Shown here piece after piece: positions 5,449 to 11,115 of a stretch of DNA of 11,115 bases (positions are counted from its first letter, which is position 1; the number at the start of each line of letters is the position of its first letter). This stretch comes from JBOHNS01 sp050730835 (lineage in GTDB: Bacteria; Patescibacteriota; Saccharimonadia; Saccharimonadales; UBA4665), in assembly GCA_050730835.1 (NCBI GenBank), contig JBOHNS010000039.1, positions 1 through 11,115 of the forward strand, given 5' to 3'. The notes below the pieces were generated by a model that did not search any database, was not told the DNA's origin, and was given only the letters and a program-made list of their open reading frames with translations. Position numbers and translations under genes: made by a program.

Positions 5449-6690
5449 ATGCCACGGACAAATCGGCGCCAGACCGGGCCGTCCAAGCCCAAAGCCAAGC
5501 GGCACATATTAGCTAAATTTATAAGTTTAATAATTGTTGTCTTAATAGTTTTGGGCGCCATTACTTATGCCCGGCCAGTGCCGGTGCTTTATCCGGTCAA
5601 TGATATCAAGCCGGTTGGCGCCGCTAGCGCTAAGCTTAGCTGGCCCGTTAGCGGCGAAGCGGCGATTGGCGCTAGCGACTACGGTGTGCTAGCAACTCAT
5701 AATAAACAAGTGGCCAAGCCGACGGCCAGCGTCGCCAAATTAGTGACAGTTTTATCGGTTTTGCAAAAACATCCGCTGAGCCCGGGCCAGCCAGGCCCTA
5801 ACATTACGCTAACGCAGGCAGATTATAATATTTACAACAAATATTATGCCGAAGATGGTTCCATAGCGGCCATGAAAATCGGCGAAAAAATTAGCCAATA
5901 CCAAATGATGGAAGCGATTTTGCTGCCATCGGCCGATAACATGGCCGATAGTTTGGCGATTTGGGCGTTTGGTTCGCTGCCCGCCTACGATAGCTATGCT
6001 AATCATTTTGTTAAGTCTATGGGACTAAATAATACGGCTATCGGCTCGGACGCCAGCGGCTACGCGCCAGATACGGTTAGTACGCCGCACGATTTGGTAA
6101 AGCTTGGCATAGCCGCTTTGGCGCAACCGGTGATTGCGCAAATCGTTAGTCAGAGAACGGCCAAAATTCCAGTCGCCGGCACGATTTATAATGTCAACTT
6201 TTTGCTTGGGCGTGACGGCATTAGCGGCATCAAAACCGGCAGCACCGACCAAGCCGGCGGCGTCTACGTTTTTTCAACCAATTACGCTATCGACGCTAAT
6301 CATAAAGTTACCATCGTGGGCGCTATCCAGGCCACGAAAACTCTGCAAAAAGCCCTAGACGCTGCCATTCCTTTGCTCAATTCGGCCAAAACTAATTTCA
6401 AACTAGCCACAGTCATTAAACGAGGCCAAGTCGTCGGCCAATACGATTTGCCCTGGGCTGGCAGCGTCAATGCCGTCGCCGCTAGCGACATCAAAACTGT
6501 AACTTGGCTAGGCCAGCCGCCCAAACCAATCCTAGCCCTAAACTCCGTCTACGCTCCCGAAAGCGCCGGCAGCAAAGTCGGATCTTTAAGTCTAGCGCCG
6601 GCTAGCGCCAATAACTCTACAAACGTGGTTTTACAAAAAGCGCTGGCCAGCCCACCGACAACCTGGCGCATCATCCGCCATAATTTTTAA
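5449..6690 (+). CDS. D-alanyl-D-alanine carboxypeptidase-like protein (peptidase S11)
   Basis: A 413-residue penicillin-binding-protein-type serine peptidase expected to trim the terminal D-Ala from peptidoglycan stem peptides outside the membrane. A basic N-terminus (about 1-23) and one hydrophobic helix (about 24-40) form an uncleaved anchor or signal. Active-site motifs are present in order: SVAK at 94-97 (S94 nucleophile, K97), a SxN-equivalent SADN at 161-164, and KTG at 262-264 within IKTGSTDQAGG. The DASGYAP...TVSTPHDL segment near 201-215 is also typical of the family. The third residue of the SxN motif is Asp (S-A-D) with Asn next to it. The C-terminal 100 or so residues are less conserved and low in complexity. 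The gene is divergent from lemA and convergent with the tRNA-Val cluster. Confidence 0.9.
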   Translation: MPRTNRRQTGPSKPKAKRHILAKFISLIIVVLIVLGAITYARPVPVLYPVNDIKPVGAASAKLSWPVSGEAAIGASDYGVLATHNKQVAKPTASVAKLVTVLSVLQKHPLSPGQPGPNITLTQADYNIYNKYYAEDGSIAAMKIGEKISQYQMMEAILLPSADNMADSLAIWAFGSLPAYDSYANHFVKSMGLNNTAIGSDASGYAPDTVSTPHDLVKLGIAALAQPVIAQIVSQRTAKIPVAGTIYNVNFLLGRDGISGIKTGSTDQAGGVYVFSTNYAIDANHKVTIVGAIQATKTLQKALDAAIPLLNSAKTNFKLATVIKRGQVVGQYDLPWAGSVNAVAASDIKTVTWLGQPPKPILALNSVYAPESAGSKVGSLSLAPASANNSTNVVLQKALASPPTTWRIIRHNF

Positions 6691-6709
6691 CTGCTGATTA
6701 TGGAAGCAT

Positions 6710-6725
6710 AAAGCTGCTAGCTTTT
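6710..6725. terminator. Small hairpin between convergent genes, possible bidirectional terminator
   Basis: AAAGC (6710-6714) and GCTTT (6720-6724) form a 5-bp stem with loop TGCTA, followed by one more T on the plus strand. It lies 20 nt after the carboxypeptidase stop and 25 nt beyond the tRNA-Val 3' end. AAGCAT (6704-6709) and ATGCTT (6744-6749) could pair around it. The short stem and missing long T-run make this weak. Confidence 0.3.
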
Positions 6726-6750
6726 CAAATAACAATTTAATTAATGCTTA

Positions 6751-6827
6751 TGGTGGGTGATATAGGACTCGAACCTATGACCCCCTCGGTGTAAACGAGG
6801 TGCTCTAGCCAACTGAGCTAATCACCC
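6751..6827 (-). tRNA. tRNA-Val (anticodon UAC), CCA encoded
   Basis: Read on the minus strand, the acceptor stem GGGTGAT (from 6827) pairs with ATCACCC, followed by discriminator A and an encoded CCA (6753-6751). The D-arm begins AGCTCAGTTGG, the anticodon stem CCTCG/CGAGG carries the loop TTTACAC with anticodon TAC, and the T-loop is GGTTCGAGTCC. All features of a functional elongator tRNA reading GUN valine codons are present. Its first 10 bases overlap the 3' end of the upstream acetyltransferase ORF. Confidence 0.97.
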
Positions 6828-7375
6828 TGAATAAATCTAGCGGCGCGCTCTGGTGATAATACCATAGTTAGTCGGCCGCTGTCATGAGCGACTAACTCGT
6901 AACCTGATTTTTGGTACGATTTAAGCGCTGGTTCGTTAGATTCATCGGTTTGCAACCACACACCCTCGAAGTTTTCGGCTTGAGGCAGATTGAGATAATC
7001 TTTTAGGCAAGCGCGCATTAGTGGGCGGGCTAGGCCTTGGCCAAGATAATCTTTGTAAAGACGAATGGCGAAAGTGTGGTTGGCGGCAATTTCTGGCAGA
7101 GGCGCTGGGGCTGGACGGTGCCAAACTATGCCGGCTAAATCGGTAGCCGATTTTCCTAATAGCATATAAAGAGCCGTTTCGGGTTTGTTCCAATTGGCAA
7201 AAGTTTCGGCGCTGGTAAACCTCCGCGCGGCGTCTTGCGGCGTAGATTGCTGAATGTGTGGCTGCAGGGATTTTTCGACTAGTTGGGCTACTAGCTCCGG
7301 AGAATGCCCGCGTACAATCTGCAAATCCTTATCCGGCCACGAAGTTATTAAATTTAAGCTAGAATTTAATCCCAT
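6818..7375 (-). CDS. GNAT family N-acetyltransferase
   Basis: A 185-residue soluble protein with the acetyl-CoA fold of the GNAT superfamily. The pyrophosphate-binding motif A is seen as IRLYKDYLGQGLARPLMRA (about 104-122), where the QxxGxG/A signature is LGQGLA. Motif B is the ...ESNEPALKSYQKSGYELV segment (about 145-162). The acceptor substrate cannot be deduced. The ATG is 25 nt downstream of the tRNA-Leu 3' end and is preceded by GGAGAT (7386-7381) with a 6-7 nt gap. The TAG stop lies inside the tRNA-Val gene, so the ORF and tRNA share 10 bases. The gene is thus sandwiched between two tRNAs on the same strand and is probably released from a mixed tRNA-mRNA transcript by RNase processing. 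Confidence 0.88.
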   Translation of the reverse strand: MGLNSSLNLITSWPDKDLQIVRGHSPELVAQLVEKSLQPHIQQSTPQDAARRFTSAETFANWNKPETALYMLLGKSATDLAGIVWHRPAPAPLPEIAANHTFAIRLYKDYLGQGLARPLMRACLKDYLNLPQAENFEGVWLQTDESNEPALKSYQKSGYELVAHDSGRLTMVLSPERAARFIQGD

Positions 7376-7400
7376 AAAAAATCTCCAAAAATATTGTGTA

Positions 7401-7485
7401 TGGTGCGGACGAGAGGACTTGAACCTCCACGAGTTGCCTCACATCCACCTCAAGGATGCGCGTCTACCAATTCCGCCACGTCCGC
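7401..7485 (-). tRNA. tRNA-Leu (anticodon GAG), CCA encoded
   Basis: Read on the minus strand, GCGGACG (from 7485) pairs with CGTCCGC, followed by A and encoded CCA (7403-7401). The D-arm is TGGCGGAATTGGTAGACG. The anticodon stem CATCC/GGATG holds loop TTGAGGT with anticodon GAG, the long variable arm is that of a class II tRNA, and the T-loop is GGTTCAAGTCC. It reads CUC/CUU leucine codons. It lies 25 nt upstream of the acetyltransferase start. Confidence 0.97.
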
Positions 7486-7491
7486 ATACAT

Positions 7492-7553
7492 GAGACAAAC
7501 CTACGGTTTTTCTCATCGGAACTTTCGGGAAACCCGAATTTGCCTTCGGCAAA
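7492..7553. repeat. Three adjacent short hairpins upstream of tRNA-Leu
   Basis: Three stems follow each other. GAGA-c-AAACC and GGTTT-t-TCTC (7492-7514) form around loop TAC, TTCGGG and CCCGAA (7524-7538) around AAA, and TTTGCC and GGCAAA (7539-7553) around TTC. They begin 7 nt upstream of the tRNA-Leu 5' end (reading leftward). None is followed by a T-run on either strand, so they do not look like terminators. They may be an interspersed repeat unit or a structured tRNA leader. Confidence 0.6.
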
Positions 7554-7569
7554 ACGCTCCTGCTCTTTT

Positions 7570-7618
7570 CCCAAAAACCTGATATTAAAGAACGAGTTTT
7601 AGCTTATCTGTTTTTGGG
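7570..7618. repeat. 9-nt inverted repeat with 31-nt loop
   Basis: CCCAAAAAC at 7570-7578 and GTTTTTGGG at 7610-7618 are perfectly complementary. The loop is AT-rich. With the three hairpins at 7492-7553 it makes nearly all of the 130 bases upstream of tRNA-Leu foldable. A leftward promoter for the tRNA cluster must lie here or just beyond; TTGAAC (about 7629-7624 on the minus strand) is a possible -35, but no good -10 follows, so I do not call it. Confidence 0.5.
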
Positions 7619-7639
7619 CTAAGGTTCAAGAATAACAGA

Positions 7640-7812
7640 TTTAGGTTTTAGGTTATAGGTTCTAGTTGTTAGGAGCTGCTGGCTTTCGCTTGCCGTCTGC
7701 CACCTGAAACCTGCTAAATCTCTGCTACTTGTAATCTGCTACCTGCTAAATTTCATTAGGTTCTAGCAGCCACAGCCAACTACAAACTATAACCTATAAA
7801 CTAAAGCCTAAA
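7640..7812. repeat. Long imperfect inverted repeat of TAGGTT-like words
   Basis: The left arm 7640-7670 and right arm 7782-7812 are 31 nt each and match at 26 of 31 positions as an inverted repeat; both are built from words such as TTTAGG, TTATAGG and CTAG. Between them lies a run of the word CTGCTA (7711, 7722, 7736 and 7743) mixed with ACCTG/AACCTG words. The right arm ends 4 nt before the stop codon of the FAD oxidase. No coding potential is apparent. With the preceding hairpins it accounts for the whole 331-nt gap 7486-7816. Confidence 0.7.
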
Positions 7813-7816
7813 TTTT

Positions 7817-9451
7817 CTAACTGCGCGGCATGTGGTCGTACCATGGGCCGAGGCTGAAATCGCTGCGCAGTAGCGGTTTGATGTCAGCCGGCGTGAGACC
7901 GGTTTTGACGCCGGGATTGAGCGTGGCGTAGGGGTCGAAAATGGTTTTGATTTTTTGGAATAAGTCGATAATTTCCGGTGCAAAAAATTTGTCCAAATAG
8001 GCGCCGCGCAGCCGGCCGTCGCCGTGTTCGCCGCTGGCGCTGCCGCCGAGACTGGCCAGCAAGGCGTAATATTCGTCCATTAATTTGAAAAGTTTTTGGC
8101 GGTCGCCGAGTTGGCCGATGTCGAGATATGGTTGGGCATGCAAATTGCCGTCGCCGGCGTGGCCCCAGACAGCCAGCGTCAAATTGTGTTTTTTGAGCAG
8201 AGCGTAGAGGCCGAGCAAAAAATCGGCGAATTTTTCGGGCGGCACGACGCCGTCTTCGATGGCCGGCAAGGCGCGCAAACTGCCCTCGCTGTGCGCTAGC
8301 AAAGTCGCCGGGGCCTGGCGCAGTTTTTGCAGTTGGATTTTTTGTTCGTCGCTGCCCGCCATCTGACAACTGGCGGCGTACTGGCTCAAAATTTTGGCAG
8401 CCTTTTTGGCGGCCCGTTTTTGGGTGCGCGGCTCGGCATCGTCAAATTCGATTAGTAAAATTACTTTGGGATAGGGTTTGGTGATGACTTCTTGGAGCTG
8501 GTTGGGATTCAATTTGGCGACCATTTCCAGCAAAGGCTGATCGACCATTTCCAGGCTGGCCGGAATATTGGCCAGAGCACGCAATTCGATGATGGCCTGC
8601 TGGGCTTTAGCGATATCGTCGAACATGCCGGCCATCAGCGTGGTGCTAGGATTGTGCGGCAGCGTGTCGAGCGTGATTTGACTGATGATGCCGAGCGTGC
8701 CTTGCGCGCCGACGAACAGCGGCGTCAGGTCGAAGCCGGCTTTGGTTTTGATCTCGGCCAGGTCGTAGCCGCTGGCGTTTTTGGTAACCTCGGAGGTTAG
8801 TTTGGCGATGTTGGCTTGCTGCTCTTCGATAAGCCCGTCCAGGCCGCGGTAAATTTCGCCTTCAAAGGTCGCCAGACCGAGCTTTTTGTTGAGTTCACGT
8901 TTGTTTAGGCGGCCGGTTTCGATCAGCTCACCGTTAGCCAGCACAAGCTTCAGGCCGGCCACAAACTGCCGCGTGTCACCATATTTGAAGGATTTTTCGC
9001 CGCTGGCGTTGTTGGCGACGGCGCCGCCAATAGTGGAATATTCCAGGCTGGCCGGAGCCGGCGGCAAAAACCGGCCGTGCGTCAATAAAGTCTGCTGCAA
9101 TTTGCCATAACTAATCCCCGGCTCGACGACCACGCGGCCGGTTTTGGGATCGAGTTCGATAATGCGGTTCAAATGCGCCGGCATGGCCAAGATCAAGCCG
9201 CTGCCCAGCGCCGCGCCGCTTTGGTCGCTGCCACCGCCGCGCGCTGTCATCGGAATTACCCGGCCGCGCTCGGCCAGCTGCCAAGTAAAGCGCGCCGTTT
9301 TGCGCAAATCATTTTCGTTGCGCGGATAAACCGCCATGGCCGGCAAAATACTAAAAATACTGCCATCCGTCGCAAAATATTTGCGCGCATCCGCGCCAGT
9401 CATAACCTCGCCCAGCAAATGCTCCTGCAAATAATGCGCCACTTTACTCAT
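7817..9451 (-). CDS. FAD-linked oxidase, glycolate oxidase (GlcD)/D-lactate dehydrogenase type
   Basis: A 544-residue flavoprotein that would oxidise a 2-hydroxy acid such as D-lactate or glycolate; the exact substrate and electron acceptor are not shown by the sequence. The N-terminal PCMH-type FAD-binding domain (about 35-265) has ARGGGSDQSGAALGSG at 70-85, IGGAVANNASGEKSFKYGD at 141-159 and VGAQGTLGIIS at 247-257. The C-terminal FAD-oxidase domain (about 270-515) carries GHAGDGNLH at 430-438 and SGEHGDGRLRG at 473-483, where the His and Glu residues match the active-site and metal ligands of the family, and ends in LNPGVK. There is no fused iron-sulfur domain and no membrane segment. The ATG has GGAGGG 11 nt upstream and a -10-like TATAAG further up. 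It stands alone, with base use unlike its neighbours. Confidence 0.92.
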   Translation of the reverse strand: MSKVAHYLQEHLLGEVMTGADARKYFATDGSIFSILPAMAVYPRNENDLRKTARFTWQLAERGRVIPMTARGGGSDQSGAALGSGLILAMPAHLNRIIELDPKTGRVVVEPGISYGKLQQTLLTHGRFLPPAPASLEYSTIGGAVANNASGEKSFKYGDTRQFVAGLKLVLANGELIETGRLNKRELNKKLGLATFEGEIYRGLDGLIEEQQANIAKLTSEVTKNASGYDLAEIKTKAGFDLTPLFVGAQGTLGIISQITLDTLPHNPSTTLMAGMFDDIAKAQQAIIELRALANIPASLEMVDQPLLEMVAKLNPNQLQEVITKPYPKVILLIEFDDAEPRTQKRAAKKAAKILSQYAASCQMAGSDEQKIQLQKLRQAPATLLAHSEGSLRALPAIEDGVVPPEKFADFLLGLYALLKKHNLTLAVWGHAGDGNLHAQPYLDIGQLGDRQKLFKLMDEYYALLASLGGSASGEHGDGRLRGAYLDKFFAPEIIDLFQKIKTIFDPYATLNPGVKTGLTPADIKPLLRSDFSLGPWYDHMPRS

Positions 9452-9462
9452 CGCCTAGTCCA

Positions 9463-9488
9463 CCCTCCGCTTAATCAAAAGTCTTATA
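9463..9488 (-). promoter_or_regulatory. Possible promoter and ribosome binding site of the FAD oxidase
   Basis: On the minus strand TATAAG (9488 down to 9483) matches 5 of 6 bases of the -10 consensus, and GGAGGG (9468 down to 9463) is a strong Shine-Dalgarno-like sequence, though 11 nt from the ATG is slightly long. No good -35 is present 16-18 nt upstream (a weak TGTGTT). Confidence 0.4.
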
Positions 9489-9557
9489 CACTAATCATAA
9501 GCATAACACATCGCCAGACATTACAGCTCGCCATTTTTCGCTTAAAATATTATCTTC

Positions 9558-9574
9558 AAAAAGCCTTTGGCTTT
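9558..9574 (-). terminator. Small intrinsic-terminator-like hairpin upstream of the FAD oxidase
   Basis: On the minus strand, arms AAAGCC and GGCTTT form a 6-bp stem with loop AAA, running into a stretch of five T. It would stop leftward transcription arriving from 9600-9970 before the FAD oxidase promoter. The stem is short, so the call is tentative. Confidence 0.4.
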
Positions 9575-9614
9575 ATAGCCAACATTGAAAATTGATAATT
9601 GTCAATGGTTAATT

Positions 9615-9632
9615 GCTCGCTCGTGGGCGAGC
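9615..9632. repeat. GC-rich hairpin
   Basis: GCTCGC (9615-9620) and GCGAGC (9627-9632) form a perfect 6-bp stem with a TCGTGG loop. The same GCGAGC word occurs twice more near 9708-9721, and TTGCTCGC (9613-9620) is the reverse complement of GCGAGCAA (9716-9723), so larger alternative pairings exist. No T-run follows on either strand. Confidence 0.5.
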
Positions 9633-9966
9633 CTGGTGCCTCTTTACGAAAAGGCTCGAACCCATTTTATCTCAAAATGCTAGCAAATGGCAGCTGAGTG
9701 CTAAATTGCGAGCCTGCGAGCAAATGGAAGCCCGTGCCAAAATCCCACAAGCCCCGCCGCCTGCGGCCGCAAGCGTCCGCTCGCACTAAAGCAGCCAAAC
9801 CAGTCTTTGCATTTTTTAGATTTCCCCCGCCAAATTTCTTTTTTAGTTTAGGAAAAGATTATTTTGGCTGTCAGTTCGACCTGGCATAAATACCATGAGG
9901 CGGCAGGGCTTCGTCAGTGCTGATTTCAAAGTCTATATTAGCCCGACCACAGCCGGTGTCGCAAGC

Positions 9967-9997
9967 AAAAGTCTACTAGCAGCGAGCGTTAGTAGAC
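9967..9997 (-). terminator. Intrinsic terminator of the DAO/PQ-loop unit
   Basis: On the minus strand, arms GTCTACTAAC (9997-9988) and GCTAGTAGAC (9980-9971) form a 10-bp stem with one G-U pair in one orientation, around a 7-nt loop, immediately followed by TTTT (9970-9967). The TAA stop of the PQ-loop ORF is inside the stem. This is the clearest factor-independent terminator in the window and ends the leftward unit that begins beyond the right edge. Confidence 0.7.
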
Positions 9998-10358
9998 GCT
10001 GCTGGCGCGGCGATTAGCTTCCGTGAGTATGAGCGTGTGGTGGCGCGGGTAAATCGTTAGACGCGCGCTGATAGCTAGCGCGTGCCAAGCGCAAACGCCG
10101 TTCTGGTACATCTTTCCGAATACGTAAATTATCAGGCTGGTTATGATCTGAATCGCGCCCAGCACGATGAAAACGTAATCGAAAATCACTACCGCGTGAA
10201 ACGTAACCAGCGCTGAACTAATCACCCACATTCCAAATGCCGTTCGGCTAATCCCCGCCGAGCAACGTTCTTTGACCAAGTGAATTATTTGCGGCAAATA
10301 GGCGATAATCGAAATACCAACCTATAAATCCGGCTATCGCGCTAAGTTCTAATAACAT
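9989..10358 (-). pseudogene. PQ-loop (SemiSWEET-like) membrane protein gene with a frameshift near its start
   Basis: The main open frame (102 codons from a TTG at 10297) has the PQ-loop signature YLPQIIHLVKERCSAGIS, then hydrophobic segments around FGMWVISSALVTF and YVFIVLGAIQIITSLIIYVF. This resembles small SWEET/PQ-loop transporters or sensors with three helices. The first helix is mostly missing from this frame. An ATG at 10358-10356 with AAGG/AGGG just upstream opens another frame reading MLLELSAIAGFI, which would continue as VGISIIAYLPQ in the main frame if one G at 10321-10322 were absent. I therefore read it as one gene of about 122 codons with a +1 frameshift. It could be a true pseudogene, an assembly error, or a still-functional TTG-started variant. 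The C-terminal 30 residues look unlike the family. It lies 38 nt after the DAO gene. Confidence 0.6.
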
Positions 10359-10396
10359 ATCCCTACCTTACTTTCAGAATTATTTGTATCGCTCGG

Positions 10397-11115
10397 CTAA
10401 AAGCCTGGCTGCTTGTCCTCTTCATTTAACGGCTCGCGCAATCGTTCGAGGCTAAAATATTTTGCCCATTCGAGCGGTTCGTTTGTAACATATCCGGTAA
10501 CCGCACGCGCCGCCGACATCGCCCAAGCTAACCCCCAGGCACGGTAGCCGGTAATCGCGTAAATGGACGGGTTATCCGGGTACGGACCAAAGTACGGCAT
10601 ACGGTCGTAGGGCATATAATCGCCGGCCAGCCAGCGATACAGGATCTTATCGACATCGAATTTATTTTTTACGTCCTCGATAAGATTTCGGTAATGCAAA
10701 TTTTCGTCGAAAGTCGCTTCGTCAAATTCATGGCTTTCGCCACCAAATATCAATACCGAGCCGCCACCCAGCGGCGCTGTCCGAATCGTGCGCATCGGCT
10801 CATCGGTTGTGATGTACATATCTTTTGGATAAGCGCTAGAGTCTTTTAGCGTAACGGCGAGGCCGTACGACATCTTGAGCCACATTTTACCGTCAAAAAT
10901 ATCACCGTGCCAAAACGGTTCGCCGCTAGCTTGGACGATTGATTTAGCTAGCACATTACCGAGTTTTGTTACTAGCGTATTCGGACTACCTGGCTGAATA
11001 TCCATCGCTTCCGTTTGCTCGTAAATCACGCCGCCGTTTTTGACAAATTGTTCCGCTAGCGGTAGCAAAAATTTGCGCGGATGAAACTGAGCCTGATCGG
11101 CGAATTTAATAGCGG
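10397..11115 (-). CDS. FAD-dependent oxidoreductase, DAO family (3' part, cut by window edge)
   Basis: The C-terminal 239 residues of a DAO-type flavoenzyme (the D-amino-acid oxidase/glycine oxidase superfamily). The frame stays open to the window edge and begins AIKFADQAQFHPRKFLLPLA, a typical mid-protein segment of this family, so the in-frame TTG at 11068 is not the true start. After it come VIYEQT...DIQPG and IVQASGE, then the C-terminal signature WLAGDYMPYDRMPYFGPYP and TGYRAWGLAWAMSAARAV, in which the D-x-x-P and TG-x-x-x-x-G residues contact the flavin in relatives. A short tail follows (LEWAKYFSLERLREPL) with no visible Rieske domain. The N-terminal Rossmann GxGxxG is outside the window. 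The substrate is unknown. It probably shares a transcript with the PQ-loop gene. Confidence 0.88.
   Translation of the reverse strand, partial: AIKFADQAQFHPRKFLLPLAEQFVKNGGVIYEQTEAMDIQPGSPNTLVTKLGNVLAKSIVQASGEPFWHGDIFDGKMWLKMSYGLAVTLKDSSAYPKDMYITTDEPMRTIRTAPLGGGSVLIFGGESHEFDEATFDENLHYRNLIEDVKNKFDVDKILYRWLAGDYMPYDRMPYFGPYPDNPSIYAITGYRAWGLAWAMSAARAVTGYVTNEPLEWAKYFSLERLREPLNEEDKQPGF

Larger units (their letters stand above)
9556..9972 (-). other. Gene-free stretch with a degenerate reading frame
   Basis: No intact gene is supported between the FAD oxidase promoter and the terminator at 9967. One minus-strand frame stays open through 139 codons apart from TGA at 9871-9873, TAA at 9859-9861, TAA at 9667-9669 and a final TGA at 9556-9558. 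Its pieces read like real protein, for example ACDTGCGRANIDFEI near the beginning and FEPFRKEAPGSPTSE near the end. There is no in-frame ATG with a ribosome binding site. It may be a decayed coding region, a repeated element with a conserved frame, or chance. Also here are a hairpin at 9615-9632 and AT-rich words at 9590-9614 shared with the lemA-htpX spacer. Confidence 0.35.

Noticed and set aside
7394..7582. Plus-strand open frame across tRNA-Leu and the hairpins
   Set aside because: It is antisense to a clear tRNA and its sequence is explained by the tRNA and the inverted repeats.
8096..8800. Long plus-strand and alternative-frame open frames opposite the FAD oxidase
   Set aside because: They are shadows of a GC-rich, well-conserved flavoprotein gene; none has motifs or a ribosome binding site.
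9634..9670. A tRNA/tmRNA-like 3' end on the minus strand (GGGTTCGAGCC followed later by GCACCA)
   Set aside because: The T-stem does not pair well, the distance to CCA does not fit, and no matching acceptor 5' strand or tmRNA tag reading frame is found within 400 nt.
9698..9889. Plus-strand 63-codon open frame rich in Lys, Pro and Arg
   Set aside because: No ribosome binding site and no family features; the opposite strand reads more like protein.
9971..9997. Inverted repeat as a recombination or attachment site
   Set aside because: The TTTT directly after the stem and its place at a gene end fit an intrinsic terminator better; no integrase gene is near.

Overview
The window looks like chromosomal sequence from a small-genome bacterium of the Patescibacteria (CPR), most likely Candidatus Saccharibacteria. 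This rests on gene content and style, not on a marker gene. It has the lemA-htpX pair, an NAD-dependent DNA ligase with no zinc-finger cysteines, short genes, tRNAs with encoded CCA, and spacers full of short inverted and word-like repeats. UGA acts as a normal stop (ligA and the membrane-protein gene both end in TGA), which argues against the UGA-glycine lineages Gracilibacteria and Absconditabacteria.

Positions 1-5371 hold one leftward gene group: lemA, htpX, a polytopic membrane protein of unknown function, ligA and a DUF1653 gene. It reads from an extended -10 promoter just upstream of lemA. The htpX-membrane gene gap is 20 nt and ligA overlaps the DUF1653 gene by 4 nt. Two spacers carry structure: an AT-rich inverted repeat between lemA and htpX, and a palindromic element next to a terminator-like hairpin before ligA. 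A related copy of that palindromic element lies in frame inside ligA. The group combines membrane-protein quality control (LemA/HtpX) with DNA replication and repair (LigA); a functional link between them is only inferred from position.

Divergent from lemA, at 5449-6690, a D-alanyl-D-alanine carboxypeptidase-like (peptidase S11) gene runs rightward, probably from a leaderless transcript. It converges on a leftward cluster at 6751-7485 made of tRNA-Leu(GAG), a GNAT acetyltransferase gene and tRNA-Val(UAC). The acetyltransferase stop codon lies inside the tRNA-Val gene. Positions 7486-7816 are non-coding, with three short hairpins in a row and a large inverted repeat.

Positions 7817-9451 encode a leftward FAD-linked oxidase of the glycolate oxidase/D-lactate dehydrogenase type, whose base and codon use differ from its neighbours. 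Positions 9489-9970 carry hairpins and a degenerate reading frame but no convincing intact gene. Positions 9971-11115 hold a second leftward unit: the 3' part of a DAO-type FAD oxidoreductase, cut by the window edge, then a PQ-loop (SemiSWEET-like) membrane gene with an apparent frameshift, closed by a good intrinsic terminator.

The strongest leads are the roughly 115-bp palindromic element found in both a spacer and the ligA coding sequence, the zinc-finger-less ligase, the heptamer tract at the start of the membrane-protein gene, and the large excess of the hexamer GCTAGC.
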